64,000 nt of DNA from Verticillium longisporum (lineage: Eukaryota > Ascomycota > Sordariomycetes > Glomerellales > Plectosphaerellaceae). Positions 20,998 through 33,600 of the stretch are shown in pieces (positions within the stretch are counted from its first letter, which is position 1; each line of letters begins with the position of its first letter). Made by a program: the position numbers and the translations under genes. The notes beneath the pieces were generated by a model that saw only the letters and a list, made by a program, of their open reading frames with translations, did no database searches and was not told the origin of the DNA. Location of the stretch: positions 4,836,001-4,900,000 of the forward strand of contig JAETXT010000001.1 of the NCBI GenBank assembly GCA_019188255.1, written 5' to 3'.

Positions 20998-22669
20998 TCA
21001 TCTGTTGCGGTTGCTCGACCACCGCCTGACCATGACCTCCCGGATCTTGTACAACTTGAGCGCCGCCGCAGGACCTTGCTCGAAGGCCTTGTCGAAAATC
21101 GGCGGCGGCGGTACGTCGACGTAGACCAACACGAGGCTCTTGTGCACATGTGCGAGGACACGCACGACGCCATGCAGCCAGTGCCATGTCTTTTGTGGCA
21201 CTGGATGCTTGTTTTCCTTCCACCACGCGTGTGAATAAGAAGGCAGGATGATGACGCCAAATTCAGCGTGATCGAAGACAGGGCCTTTGGCATACAGCAT
21301 CCAGTAGACCAAATTTGATGCCCGGCCGTGGTACCCAACCGAGCGACCGGAAATGGTGGTACACGGCGTAATTGAGAAGGAAACTATCGTCGGGTAGCAG
21401 TGCTGTCGGCGGCAGAGGCGGGAAGACTGCGTTTTGGCGGAAGAGCGTCAAGAGGGAGGACGTGTCGATTGGCGTCTTTGTTTGGGGATCCAAGACCTTG
21501 AGAGTGCCGAGGCCGAAGCTCAGGAAGAGCGCTTCCTCGCCCGTCAGCTGGAGGTGTTCCTTGTTCAGGATCTCCCCTGTCGCCTCCGGCATCTCAGGAG
21601 CAGCTTTGTGTCGTAGAGAACCATTGGGCCACACCGCGTCACGTTTGGCGCCGTGTGATGATCCATTGGCTGTCTTGTCACTTATCGAGGCATGGCTTGG
21701 ACTGGGAGGATCTGAGTGTTGGAACGTGGCCGATTCGACGCGGGGCGAGAACCGCACACTCTTGCGACGTTTGACCGTCTTGACTTCGTCGGGCGCATTG
21801 TCATCGGGTGACTTGACGTGGCCGTTGAGGTCCTCTCCTGTGGTAGATATGGACGAGCCGTTCACGGCGTGCCCGTTTGCAGACTGTTGGTCCGGCGGTG
21901 TGTCAAGTGAGCTTTCACTGTCATCAGGTATCAGGTCTGCAGCTGCAGCAATGGCCTCTGCGGGAAGAATGGGGTGCTCAACAGCAAGAGGAACATCGGC
22001 AGACGAGTTGGGCAGCAACAGGAGCTCCAGCGGCCCAGTTGGCGGGGCCTGCACGGCAGCAATCACGGCTGGAACTTCGGGCTGGGGCACGGAGGAAGTG
22101 CCCGTAGAGCTGCCATGTGCGATCGCGAGCCGAGCTTCTTCCAGTCGGACTTGGCGGATGGCGTCTTGCTCTGCCCTCGCTCTTTCCCACTTCATCTTGA
22201 TACGCTCCTCTCTTCTACTCGTGGTCAATTCCTCGCTGACGTGCGTCTGCTCGAGGCCGCGGCGGACCTTTTCTCGCTTGAGCCAGTTGGGCTCGCTTCG
22301 GCTGAGGTTGCCTTTTCCATAAAAGCCCTGTTCCCACAGAGCTCGGATGGCCTTTTCATCGTAGACATGAACGGAACTCGACTCGGGTGACCAGATGGCT
22401 TCCCATATTACTGAGGGCTCAGCTGGGGGCGGGGAAAGCACCTGGCTCGCCCATGCCCAGGCCAACTGGAGGAGAGATACAGGGTTGTTCGGGTAGAACG
22501 AGGGCAGTGGAAAGGTCCTGATCGGAGCCGGCAGGGCGTAGATCTGATGCAACGGGGTCGTCTTGGGCCGCTGGGGCCGCGTTTCTGCTTGCGCAGGCGA
22601 CGCTGTGGAGGACTTGACGCCATTGGCGGCTGGCTGAGGCTGAGGTGCCGGGGACTGAGCTTCAGCCAT
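20998..22669 (-). CDS. sen2: tRNA-splicing endonuclease subunit Sen2
   Basis: Catalytic subunit that cuts the 5' splice site of intron-containing tRNAs. About 557 residues once a frame break is allowed. The N-terminal part has [41 protein letters not shown], typical of fungal Sen2. A long low-complexity linker follows, then the endonuclease domain with [39 protein letters not shown] and [11 protein letters not shown]. These hold the expected Tyr-His-Lys triad. At 21307-21313 the frame changes between GIKF and [10 protein letters not shown]; two missing bases in the GG after TTT would restore it. The domain is otherwise complete, so an assembly error is more likely than loss. ATG 22669 in GCCATGG context is convincing. 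Confidence 0.9.
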
Positions 22670-23545
22670 GGCTATCTCGCTTCATCTCTGTTCTTTGTGA
22701 TCGTTAGCTTGCGGTACTTGACGCGTCTCCCCTCAATGCCTGAGGGGGAATTAAAAGCATGAACAAGCAGATCGTATGCATCAGATACCGTTGTAGTCTA
22801 TATTGTTTTGCCTCAGCGAGGCCAATGAAGGACACTCTAAGCACAATGTAAAAAAGGTGTCATCATCGCAAGATCTGGCCGAGGCCCACGACTTCGTGCG
22901 CCAGACCGTGTAGCCGCCATGCTCCAAAAAGCTGAAAACAAACTTCATGACTTACTCAATTGAGGGAAGCTGGCCCCATGGGTGTTACGGGCAATGAATT
23001 AGTGCAGACATTCGAGGACCGAGCCCGATATCTGATGCCTAAGTACGGGTTGATGGGAGAAGGAGGAGGCAGGAAGGAAATAGCGAGGTCTTTGCAGATT
23101 TTGGCGTCGGGTTTTCTAGGTCCCCACAGCGAGGCTGGCAAATCACAAGTGCCCTAATGGGGTCGAGCTCCCAGCGGGGTCGATCCAGGGCGGAAAAACA
23201 CGGCTCGCCGATCTCTGCTGTCGCAGCACCAACTGTGGTAAGCATTTACCCTGGACCTGGACAGAGATACAGGGCGGCGGTCTGTCATCTCGCCAAGCGG
23301 GGCACCCATTTCGCAGGTCCTCACACGAACACCATGGCCGGCCATTTCGCGTGAGAGTTTCGCATCGTGTCTGATGCTACTTACTCCTTTGTTGCTCGCC
23401 ATGTGCAACCGTTGCGTTGCCCCTCCCAAGAGTCGGTGACGTGGCAAATATTGACGGCTAATGACTTGAACGACTGCATGAATGGCGTTTCCCTGAAGTC
23501 CATCTCCATCGCCTTTTCCCCCCAAATCTTATCCAGCGCAACACC
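22670..23545. promoter_or_regulatory. Bidirectional intergenic region, sen2/glucosylceramide synthase
   Basis: 876 bases between divergent genes; it should contain both promoters. Open frames here are short and show no recognisable features. Confidence 0.45.
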
Positions 23546-25236
23546 ATGCTCGACCTTTCACTTCTCGTTCAGGGAGCTGCGTACTTGGCGGGAATATGGA
23601 GCGCCTTCATCTTTCTGGTCCAGTGCATTGGTAATTCGCGGATGTACGTGAGAGTTCAGTTCGCCCAGCATTTCCTGTCCCCCTCCATTGACACGAGAAT
23701 AGCTTCACAAAGTACGGCTCCCGACCTCGTCCAGCTGTTTCCTCGAACCTACCCTCCGCAGAGGTGCCACACATCACCATCATCCGTCCTGTCAAGGGCC
23801 TCGAAACCGAGCTCTACCAGTGCATCGCCTCCACATTTCAACTCGACTACCCGCGCGACAAGCTGACCATTCACCTGTGCGTCGCCGACAAGTCCGACCC
23901 AGCCTACCCTGTCCTTGTCCAGCTTGTACGTGACTTCCCTGGCTTCGACGCCCGAGTTCTTGTCGAGAAGGAAGACCCTCTGCTCCATGGCTCTGACGGC
24001 CACGTCAATAACCTGGGTCCAAACCCCAAGATCCGGAACATTAGCCGGGGCTATCGCGAGGCGAAGGGGGACCTCGTCTGGATAATCGATTGCAACATCT
24101 GGATTGGGCGGGGTGTGGCAGGGCGCATGGCGGACAAGCTGCTGGGCCTGCAACATGACGGGAGTCGCGCAACGCCCTACAAGTTTGTCCACCTACTGCC
24201 CTTGGTTGTAGATATCATGGGGCTCTGGGACCACACTTCCGAGTCGCAAGCCCTCCTATCCGCTTCCTCCGAAACTGGTACTTCCTCTGATCCGACAAGA
24301 GTCAAGCCCGACCAGTCTCTCCTCACGCAAATCCAACAGTACGGCGGCGGCCGCTTGGATGAAATGTTCATGGCGACCACCCACGCCAAGTTCTACAGTG
24401 CCATCAACACGGTCGGCGTCGCACCCTGCGTCGTCGGCAAGTCCAACATGTTCCGCAAGTCCCACCTCGACATGCTGACGGACCCCACGCGGAATCCCGA
24501 CCTGCCCACCGACAAGGGCCACCCAACCGGCATCGACTACTTCTCGGATTACATCTGTGAGGACCACCTCATCGGCGATCTTCTCTGGCGATCCAAGCTG
24601 CCCGGACTTCGCAACCATGGTCTTGTCTTTGGAGACATTGCGATTCAGCCCATGGCCGGCATGTCGGTGCAGGCCTACATTGCACGCCGAGTCAGATGGC
24701 TTCGTGCGAGGAAATGGACCGTCATCGCCGCCACCATCGTTGAGCCTGGTGTCGAGTCACTTTTGTGCTGCTCCTACTCTTCTTTCGCTATCACCACCAT
24801 TCCCTGGTTCAACCAGACGTTCGGCATCCCTCAGACGTGGAGTGCCATGGGAGTCGCGTGGCTCGCATCGGTTACGCTCTGGATGATCGGGGACTGGCTC
24901 GCCTACAACAAGCTGCATGCTGGAAAGACGGTCGAGGTTGACGAGAACACGCCCAGGTTTGCCAGGGGCACCGGCAGTCCCGGCGGCGCACCGCGCCGAC
25001 CGTTCCACGAGTGGCTGCCCACGTGGATAGGGCGCGAGCTTCTCGCCTTGCCAATCTGGACCTGGGCCGTGCTGCTTGGGACGAAGGTGGTGTGGAGGGG
25101 TCGGACTTTTAATGTGCGCATGGATATGAGCGTGGTAGAGGTCGGAGACGAATCTACCAGCGCACATGGTTCGTCTACCAGCGTAAATGCGCAGACTGAC
25201 AATGCTCGTTCTCGAAGCAAGAATAGACTAGATTAG
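23546..25236 (+). CDS. gcs1: Ceramide glucosyltransferase (glucosylceramide synthase, GT21)
   Basis: Golgi/ER membrane enzyme transferring glucose from UDP-glucose to ceramide. Two exons, intron 23644-23702 (phase 2); about 543 residues, frame consistent. N-terminal membrane helix LSLLVQGAAYLAGIWSAF. GT2-fold motifs are HITIIRPVKG, CVADKSDPA (D1), WIIDCN (D2), ICEDHLIGD (D3) and RRVRWLRARKW, the (Q/R)xxRW motif. GKSNMFRKS precedes the acceptor region. C-terminal hydrophobic segments (MGVAWLASVTLWMIGDWLAY, IWTWAVLLGTKVVW) are membrane helices. A Ser/Asn-rich tail ends the protein. Fungal GlcCer is a target of plant defensins and matters for hyphal growth (family knowledge). Confidence 0.94.
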
Positions 25237-25497
25237 ATATTTTAGACTACACCACTGTCAAGAAGCTCAATGACATTCCATCTCTTGTCCACATATTGTG
25301 GGCTTTTGCTTCAATCGTGTGCGCCTTGGTGCTGACACTGCGTCGTCACATATTATTCGGGGGCCGCATCAAGAAGGCCTCACGGATACTCCAAATCGCT
25401 GCGTGCCGTAGCTGACATGTACCATACCTAATACATGGTTTGTACATTTCCATTGTAATTTACAATGAACATAAACATCTCCGATCCTATTCCATCA

Positions 25498-26958
25498 CTA
25501 TAGCGGGACGTAGGTACCGTTGCGGCAGTCAATGCCCAGATTGGGGTTCAGGGCCGCAGTGGCCTTCATGCAGATGACACTGGGCGCCGTCATATCCTGT
25601 GGGTAGATGCGCATATTGTCAAACTCGAAGCCCTGGCATGAATCATCCTCGTTGCACTCGACAATGATTGCCTCGTTGTGCTTGAGATTCGGGAGGCCAA
25701 CGTTGTACCAGCAAGGCTTCAGAGATTGTCAGTGACACGAGCCATGCAAAGTCCATGGGGGGGAGGGGGCACATACGTTGGAGGCGCAGGAGCCGTCGCC
25801 CGGGTTGTAGCTGTTGATCGAGCCGGCCCAGTTGTCCCACTTGAAGTTGCGCATCTGCACGGACGAGTTGTTCGGGCGGTTCGCGGACGCCTTGCCCTGG
25901 TCGCTGTAGGTCTGGGTGATGAAGATGGGGAACGTGACGTTGTGGAGGCGGATGTTCGACCACGAGACGTCCTTCACGAGGCCCTGGTGGGTTTGGTCAG
26001 TATTGCGCTGGTCGCGCGCAAGGCGGTCTTTCTGCTTCACGTACCTGGCCGCCGACCCACGACTTGAAGCGCGCGGCGTACAGACCTCCGGCGACGGTGA
26101 TGTCGTCGAATCGAATGTTGGACACGGTGTAGAACTTCTTGGCGTCGGAACCAAGGGAGCCGATGCTCATGCCGTGAGTCTGGTATCCGATGATGCTGCG
26201 CTCGACAACGACGTCCTTCGCGCCGTCGCTGATGGCGAAGGCGTCGTCGCCGTTGTAGATGACGCAGTCCGTGACGTGAACATCAGTGGCGCCGATGCCC
26301 ACGCCGTCCGTGTTGAAGGGGAAACTCCAGTCCTCAGAGACAGAATCCACGACGGCATTCGCGATCTTAATGTTAGATCCCTTGACGGCAAGATTCCAGG
26401 CGACGGGCTTGGACGACTTGAAGTAGTTCATGACACCGTTGGTGGCTTTGAAAGCCATGAGATGCGGACGGTTGGGGAGACCGGTGCCGCCGGCCTTGGC
26501 GTTGGCAGACCACCATGCCTGACCGTAGCTGTAGATCCAGCCATGTGAGATCTGGCGGTGTCGTCAGTTGGTATGTATCACTAGCGTTCGATTTCAATTC
26601 GACGCACATCTGAGTTGCCAATGTACTGTATGTCGGTACCCGCAAAGTCGAACCAGTGGCCGTTGCCTCCTGCGACGATCTTCTGCACAGCGGAGATATC
26701 CTGGGGCAGATGCAGATTGCCTTGAACCGAAAGGATCACGTTCGTGAGGTTCAAGGCCGCAATGGGCTCGAAGACGTTATAGTTGGATCCCTCCTCGAAC
26801 AAAATCAACGAGTCCCTGTTGCAACGATCGAGAACCTCTTGGATGGCTGCCGAGTCCGATGAAGTGCCCCCAGAAGCGGGGACCACGCATTGCTTGCGGC
26901 ACGCTGCTGAGACGGTGCCCACAAGGAGGACGAGACTGAGTGATCGGAGAGAAATCAT
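25498..26958 (-). CDS. GH28 exo-polygalacturonase-like pectinase
   Basis: Secreted glycoside hydrolase of the right-handed beta-helix type. Four exons (26958-26608, 26551-26045, 25983-25777, 25716-25498; introns 56, 61 and 60 nt), about 427 residues, frame consistent. Signal peptide [18 protein letters not shown]. The four GH28 signatures are present in order: [15 protein letters not shown] (Asp pair), [10 protein letters not shown] (His) and [10 protein letters not shown] (Arg-x-Lys). Several NxS/T sites fit secretion. The GDD/'RFK' variants and the length point to an exo-acting enzyme, possibly exo-polygalacturonase or xylogalacturonan-type; the exact substrate is inference. The paired CE12 gene nearby also acts on pectin. 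Confidence 0.93.
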
Positions 26959-28374
26959 GGTGACGAACGAAGGAGATCGAGGCGAGAATCTATTGAGTCT
27001 TCTGGCTACTAACCTGCTCCGAGCCACCCCAATGAGCTTCTTAAGTATGTTTAACCATCTTGCCTTACCCCCAATTCTAAACCCTGGCCTCACTCCAGAC
27101 GACCCATCCCGGAGGCTAATTACACCACGGGGCCGGTCTGTCAAGGGGTAACCATCTTTCGAAAGGATACCTGTATGGACGGAAAAAGATGCGCCGCAGC
27201 CTTCACTCGACTAGCGACCGGACCACATCTTCAGGATATCCACTCCAAATATTACGGTCAGTCAAGATACAGGCCAGGATGGAAGAGGCTGCTGAACCGC
27301 GTGGTCATCTCCAGGGTTCGGTTAGTGTGCCGCCTTGGCGCGGCAGCTTTGGGCCGAACGTGGGCCGCGCCAGGGTCGTTCCCGAGGGATAGCGTTGCTG
27401 CCAACCTCTCAGATCGCGGGGTGCCAAGTAATTTAGGACTGTGCTCGATTACACCCATACACCCCTGCTATGTACCTGACTTGGATAGTAGCCTACGCAA
27501 GCCCGTACGGCCGCTGGGTTTCAGGGAGATTTTGAAGTGTGATCGTAATCTTTTTACCTTCTTGCAACGGGCCGCTAATGCAAAAGTCTGTTTAAACACA
27601 CTTTGTTTACCTTTATCCAAGGTACAGCGCTCCGCAGGTGAACGGATTGAGACCAACTTGCGTAAGGTTTCTGGCAGTGTTGATCCCCGTACGATACAGA
27701 GCGCGACTCGGCATCCGCTGTAGAAACAAGTTAAATTGCTCAATTCCTAGATTGCTTGCCATTTCTCCCATCAAACTTTGGATAAGACATTTGGCCAGAC
27801 GAGTTAGTCACATTCACCTGCTTTGTGTGGGCAGCTGGTTGGCCTGCTCAATTTCAAGAAGCTGTAGTGACGATCAACCATATTTTTTTTTAGCATGCCC
27901 AGCCTTGCCCCTCCGCGACGCTTGTTTAACAATGCCATGTTTGGATCTTACAATGAAGTGTAACTTGATTACATGGTGTAACATGGGAATATGTACCAAC
28001 CAACGTTGACAGAGTCCGACGGCGACCTCTTCCGTACATGCCGAGCTGCTACATCAGCTGGCTGGTTGTGCGAACCCCAAAAGTATTGTTCAGTATAGGT
28101 TAACAACAAAGGGCTGCTTTTGGAGGGGTGAAGATCTTCGTAGGAATCTCGGCAAGGGTCCTGCATATCACATATTACGCGCTAACCAAGAGGTTGAAGA
28201 AGTACAACTCACATTACAGCAGAGAACGCCTAGAACTTGTTAAAGGGCTAAATCCAAGGGATATACATCCCAGTCTACATCAGTTTCATACCCTTACTGT
28301 TTCAGGTGTCCCAAATCTTTGAGTTCGAATTTAGGTCATCCTATCTTCGCACTGCTCGTTCATTGAGCCCAAAT
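26959..28374. other. Gene-poor interval
   Basis: About 1.4 kb. The right part (from about 27500) is more AT-rich than the genes around it. A 182-codon plus-strand open frame at 27175-27723 has no recognisable domain and unconvincing composition. The GH28 promoter must lie at the left edge. No repeat or transposon signature was recognised. Confidence 0.4.
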
Positions 28375-29793
28375 TCAGAGGCGCGGCGCAATTTCCGAGT
28401 TCTCTCCCAGAGAAGCCCGCAAGGCTTTCATGCGAGCCGCCGTAACCATCATTGATTCGGGATATTCATCACCAAGTGTCTCGTCCAGAAGCATTTGCGC
28501 GACCATCTCTCCCGCCCTCCACGCCTTGACCATGCCCACGCCGTGGAAGCCACCACAGACCCACTGACGATGGCGGGAGGGGAACACTGTTGCTAGTGGT
28601 CCGATAAATGGCAGAGTATCTTGTGTGAAGCCGAGGATTCCAGACCAAGAATCAGTGATGTACACCGATGAGCCGTCCACAGCTGAAGAGAACACTTGAT
28701 GTCCGAAGCCGCGCAGGTGCGCCATGGGGAGCAGATCAGTCTGGCTGTCGTCCCCGGTGGCCCTTCGGCCCATGTTGGCACGTCCGACTACAATGCCCCC
28801 ATCTTGACGCTGGATAAGGTAGTCGTAGTCTTTGTCTGCGTAGCGTAGCCAGAAGGAATACTTGCTGTCGAGGCCCAGAGCAGATTTCGCGTTACCCGAA
28901 ACGTCTTCTTTCGATGCGACAGAGCCGTAATGCACCACGTTTCCTCGGACAGGGGAAATAAACGGACGCAATTCAGGCAACAAATGACCAAGCCAGCCGT
29001 TTGTAGCATGCACCACGGCTTTTGCACGTATATCGCCTCTGCTTGTACGAACAGTGGCGAATGGACTTCCGGGCCGGTCATCGATCGAAAGAACGGATGT
29101 GCCTGTTTGTATGGTGACTTTGTCGGATCTGGCCAGAGTTTCTAAGAGGCTGGTGACCATTTTATACGGCCACACCGAAGCTGCGGGAGTGATGATGGCA
29201 CCAATACAGCGAGTGGAAAGCTTCATGGCCCCTTGAAGCACTGTGGTGTCTGTGCATACCGTGTACTTGTCCGCAAGCTTGGGGGCATGCAATCTCATAT
29301 CCTGAAGCGCGGATACGGCTTTTGCAAAGACCTTTTCATCGTAGTACGCGTCCACGCCCTGTACGGGCACGAGGTCACACTCGAGTGAATTTGTGTGAAT
29401 GACATGGGCCATAACTTCGAGATGGCTTTGTTCAAAAGCCGTCATTTTGATCGCTTCTTCCAGTCCAAGCCTTTTCTTGCGATGATTCCAGACGGCATAC
29501 GTCATGGTCTTGATGTGTCCTCCATTTCGGGCTGTCGCACCGGAGCAAAGACTTCGCGCATCGATAAGAGTGATATCGACATCTGGGCGTCTCGACAGAA
29601 AATTATGAGCAATACTAGCGCCTGATATACCGGAGCCGATTATGACAACATCGACAATTGAGTGAGGCCAAGCAGACCTGTGGACCGCCAAAGGGTGTAG
29701 GTCGGAGTGCCAGAAGGGGAGGGTGGAGTTGGTGACGGGCAATCCAGGGTCAACAACCCCTGGTTCGTATACACCTTCGGGTGAGCCGGACAT
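28375..29793 (-). CDS. FAD-dependent oxidoreductase, DAO family
   Basis: Intronless, 472 residues from ATG 29793; the open frame 6 codons further upstream starts with a non-ATG codon. Rossmann dinucleotide motif VVIIGSGISGASIAHNF at residues ~49-65, then LIDARSLCSGATARNGGHIK, the usual 'ATARNGG' loop of DAO-type amine/amino-acid oxidases. Towards the C-terminus come DSWSGILGFTQDTLPFIGPL and WVCGGFHGVGMVKAWRAGEMVA, which contact FAD. It belongs to the fungal family of cytosolic DAO proteins of unknown substrate. A TATA element lies about 90 bases upstream of the start. No signal peptide. Confidence 0.88.
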   Translation of the reverse strand: MSGSPEGVYEPGVVDPGLPVTNSTLPFWHSDLHPLAVHRSAWPHSIVDVVIIGSGISGASIAHNFLSRRPDVDITLIDARSLCSGATARNGGHIKTMTYAVWNHRKKRLGLEEAIKMTAFEQSHLEVMAHVIHTNSLECDLVPVQGVDAYYDEKVFAKAVSALQDMRLHAPKLADKYTVCTDTTVLQGAMKLSTRCIGAIITPAASVWPYKMVTSLLETLARSDKVTIQTGTSVLSIDDRPGSPFATVRTSRGDIRAKAVVHATNGWLGHLLPELRPFISPVRGNVVHYGSVASKEDVSGNAKSALGLDSKYSFWLRYADKDYDYLIQRQDGGIVVGRANMGRRATGDDSQTDLLPMAHLRGFGHQVFSSAVDGSSVYITDSWSGILGFTQDTLPFIGPLATVFPSRHRQWVCGGFHGVGMVKAWRAGEMVAQMLLDETLGDEYPESMMVTAARMKALRASLGENSEIAPRL

Positions 29794-29878
29794 CTTAAGG
29801 CAGATGATCACGGCATGGAATGTCTAAATGGCTGGAATGGATGTCAGGAGTGCTGCAACGATGAAGAAAAGAACTACC

Positions 29879-29885
29879 TTTTATA
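29879..29885 (-). promoter_or_regulatory. TATA box of the DAO-family gene
   Basis: On the minus strand the sequence reads GGTATAAAAGG, a near-perfect TATA box about 90 bases before ATG 29793. Confidence 0.6.
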
Positions 29886-30062
29886 CCCCTCAACATCGCT
29901 GTGATGTGTGCCTGACGCGTGATGGCCCGCCACAAGCCCGGGCCGGTACAATACGTTTGGGCTTCCGCTAGATACTGGCATGTGGGCATCACATGGCGAG
30001 GCGCTTTGCATTTGATCACGAATCAAAGACGGCCACGAAGAATGGAGAGAGAGGAGGTGTAG

Positions 30063-30067
<5 letters not shown>

Positions 30068-30094
<27 letters not shown>
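30068..30094. repeat. Homopolymer, 27 consecutive T
   Basis: An uninterrupted run of 27 T (poly-A on the minus strand) about 280 bases upstream of the DAO-family gene. Its true length is uncertain in any assembly. It may be a promoter nucleosome-excluding tract or an ancient retro-element tail; nothing nearby decides this. Confidence 0.95.
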
Positions 30095-30682
30095 GAAGAG
30101 AAGACGATGATATTTGCTTGCATGGCCCAAGTTGAAGCGATGTAGTCAACGCTTTTGTCATCCCTTCGCTATGACATGGTTATGGTCACTCGCCGGCTGG
30201 TCACCGGCTACTTGACCACGCTAGGAAAGGCAGGAGGCCCGCCCCCGCAGTTGGGCAAGGTAGTATCGCAACAGAGAATGGCCCAGGTCTTGAGGTCCTT
30301 ATTCTGGTACCTCGAAATCGTGATTAAAGCTTGACACGTGGAATGAGATGCGGTATATTGGACTACCGGATGTCACCATTGCACGTGTCCCTGTTCCCCC
30401 TACAGCTCGATCTTAGTGTTTAATCCGGCGACCGACGGGCATAACGAAAATAACATGTGGTGGAAAGAAGAGACCATCGTTGTTTCGATTCCCTGTAAAA
30501 CCTGCCTCCAGACTATGAAATAACTACCTACCTTGTTTAGTTCAATTTTCCCTCGACTTATCTGTGGCTTATTTGTTAGAAACTGACTAACAAAGTCCGT
30601 TTGCATGAGTGAAAGTAGCAACGGGGGATAAAGAAGAAAGAAATACTCATCAAATGAACCGCTACGTATTACGAGCCAAATC

Positions 30683-33600
30683 CTACTTCGCAATAGGCGC
30701 TTTCATCAAAGATGTATCGGATGGCGGCCCACCGAACTTGACCCAGAGATCCTGAGGTCGATACCAGGCTACATGCTCCTCTTGCAGAAGCTCGTTGACA
30801 GCTTCATGTTGGTGCTGTCTGGTCAGATTCAGTGCCCTTTCCGCAAGCTGCAATAGTCGAGGTGGATCTGGATCCAGATCATCAAAGACTATGACTCTTT
30901 CTCTCCCTTCCTCAACATAGGTATCCAAAGCTAGATCCTTGTCAATTTTTGGAGTTTTGAGCACATTCTGCGCGCTCGATTGGGATTCCTCGAGTCTTTC
31001 GTCAGGTGATTGATCAACTAGGATATGATCGAACAACACTTCCGCAATCTTTCCACCCTCGCGTGGGTTATGGCTTCGTAACAGCGTGGCAAGATCAAGA
31101 ATAACCCACATGAAAGACCTCGTGAAGTTCCGACGTTCGGTTTCATAGAATAACTGTTCCAACTGAAGAATGGCTTGTGATATATAGCCACGATCTGCCA
31201 GCAGTAAAGCTTTGAGATGGACGACTTGGCAGTGCCTGTCGAAGTTGTTCTGCAGCGTCCCCTCTTGTTCAAGTTGCTCAACCGCTTTTCGAGCCTCCGA
31301 GAGCATGCCGAAGTCCCGGTAAGCCACCAAAAGCGATATGCGGATGTCCAAGGCCCATATGCTGTCGTATGGGACAGCCAAGAGTCGCAAATTGAGGGCC
31401 TCTTTCAAATTCTTGAGGCTTTGCTCTCGTTTGCCCTGGATACGCTGTATGTCTCCCATGGGAAACTGTGCCATTGAGGTGAAGAGATCTTTGTCACCAT
31501 ACTGTTTTCTTCGATAATCGAATACGGCAGTCAAAATTTCGAGCGCCGTATCCAGTTGGTTCAGCTGGACAAGAGCAAGCGCGTATAAAATGCGACTGCC
31601 CAGGTAGCGAGGATCTTGAGCGCCAAATAGTCTCCGAAAACCTACACAAGCGGTTTCCTGCGTTTTTGCACTTTGATTGAAGCGAACCAACTGTAATTCA
31701 GCAGAGCCTCTAGAGTTGAGGGTCCTGAATAGCGTTGGTTCGTCTTCTCCGAGCAATCTCTCTTGGATCTCAGTGAGAGCTCTAAGCTCCGAGTAGGCTT
31801 TGTCTGGAGCTTCAAGCTCCAATAGTACAGTCGCGTTGTCGGATCTCACTCGAAGAGTCAGAGGAGCTTCAGAGCCGAGGTCATTCTCCAGCCCTTCGAC
31901 TGCTTGAGCAAGGAGAGGACTGGCTTTCAGAGTTTGGCCAATGTCTCGTTGAAACCTGATATTTTGCAACAAGGCAAGCCACTGCAAGAGCTTGTCTTGT
32001 CCTTGACGCCGCTTGTAAGTCTCGCTGAGCGTTGTGTAAGGATATATCAAATAGTCCTCAACCGAGATTTGATTCCGCTTGGGCGTAGGAAGGGCTCTGT
32101 ACCATTCCTTCAGCTGTAAGTTCGTGCGTCGAATGTGATTGTAGTCGTTTCTACTCTCCAAAAGTGTGTATTCGGCCCAGTAGGCAAAATTTGACACGTG
32201 CAAGAAAAGTTGCGCAAGCTCCAGCAGTCCGTATTCAGGATCGTCGACGGCTGTAAGGTGAAATGCCCAGTTCTTTTGCGCATATTCAAAGGAGACTCCT
32301 TTGGAGGGAGGTTGAACGGTCCACTGCGTATTCAGTACCTGTAGTGCCGACCCGCCTGTTGTAGACTTGATGTTGCGGTGCAGCAGTCCTCCAATTTTAT
32401 CCTCGGACCCATATCCAGCGTCGAGCAGACACAAAAAGCACTGTTCCGCCAGCTTGCTGTGTGATTCAAAAGAGGTGATAGAGACAAGCGCTCGTGTTCC
32501 GAGGACGTGCCGGCTGAGAGTCTCACTGCTTTGGAGGCAGTAGTCACGGACCGAGCTGTGCATGAACTTTAGTTTGCCGTCGTCCAACTCGATGAAAGGC
32601 TGGCAGCGATAGGTTATGAACTGTTCGATTGAGTCGCTTGCAACCTCCAGTATTCTTGCAACATCCTCAATGTCAAGTGGAACCCGAGCTTCAAGCATAA
32701 CGACAAAAATACAACGCCGGGAATTTGCGGTCTCGAGAGGAAACTTGTTGTCGGTGACTCGAATCAGTTCGTCGTATACGTCTGACAAGTTACTTGGAAG
32801 TGTGCCGAGGCGTGACTGAAATTCTTCCGGAGAGAGAAGCTCGTCGAGGTACTGCAGCAATGCTTTGGCCCACACGAACATGCCATCTGCCCGCAGACGA
32901 ACTTTCTGTAAGACACGTTCCCTTTGTTCCGCAGGAATCAAGCTTCCATCAGCGTGAAGTCGCTTTGTCGTGAAGCTCATGATATCCTGGGTGTTTAGGC
33001 CGTGATCAATACGTATCTCGAACTGCGGAGCGATAACTTTCTGTATATCGGGCTGCCGGCGTGAGAATATCACAATGCGGCAGTTGTGGTTTATAGAAAA
33101 GTCGCGAAGCTCTTCTAGAAACCTTCTTAAGCTTGGTACTCCGTTCGTATTTTGAGCTTCGAAGTGGCATTCATCGAGTCCATCGATTATCCAGGTATAT
33201 CTGACGTGAGTCAAGCGTGAAAATGCCGTCTTGCAAATAGGCCAGATGGCACTCCAAGGACACGTTTTTGACCCGCCTACATGCTCGGTCTGTAGGCTTC
33301 GAAGTCTGTCGGCCACATCAACTTCAAGCTTTCTCTCGCTGTTGAGATGGTATGTTAGGAGTCGATGCAGCAACTTGCCGCATAACGCGGATGGATTCGA
33401 TGCTTCGAGATTGCCGACACCACCAGGAAAGCGTGCGTGAATTACAAGTGGGTCTTTTGAGGGCGATTGGGGTTGCAGAAGACGATGCAGCCGTTGATAT
33501 ACTGAAATCGATAGCATGGACTTTCCACTTCCTGAGCCAGGCCACCTGTTAGGCTTTCCGACAAGCACGAGGATGTCTTCACTGACCTGACTTCCCACTC

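Larger units (their letters stand above)
29794..30682. other. Intergenic: flavoenzyme promoter and NLR 3' flank
   Basis: Contains the promoter of the DAO-family gene, the T27 tract and the 3' flank of the NLR gene. No coding frame was supported. Confidence 0.4.

Noticed and set aside
27175..27723. 182-codon plus-strand frame in the gene-poor interval
   Set aside because: No domain, no promoter element, unusual composition; not called.
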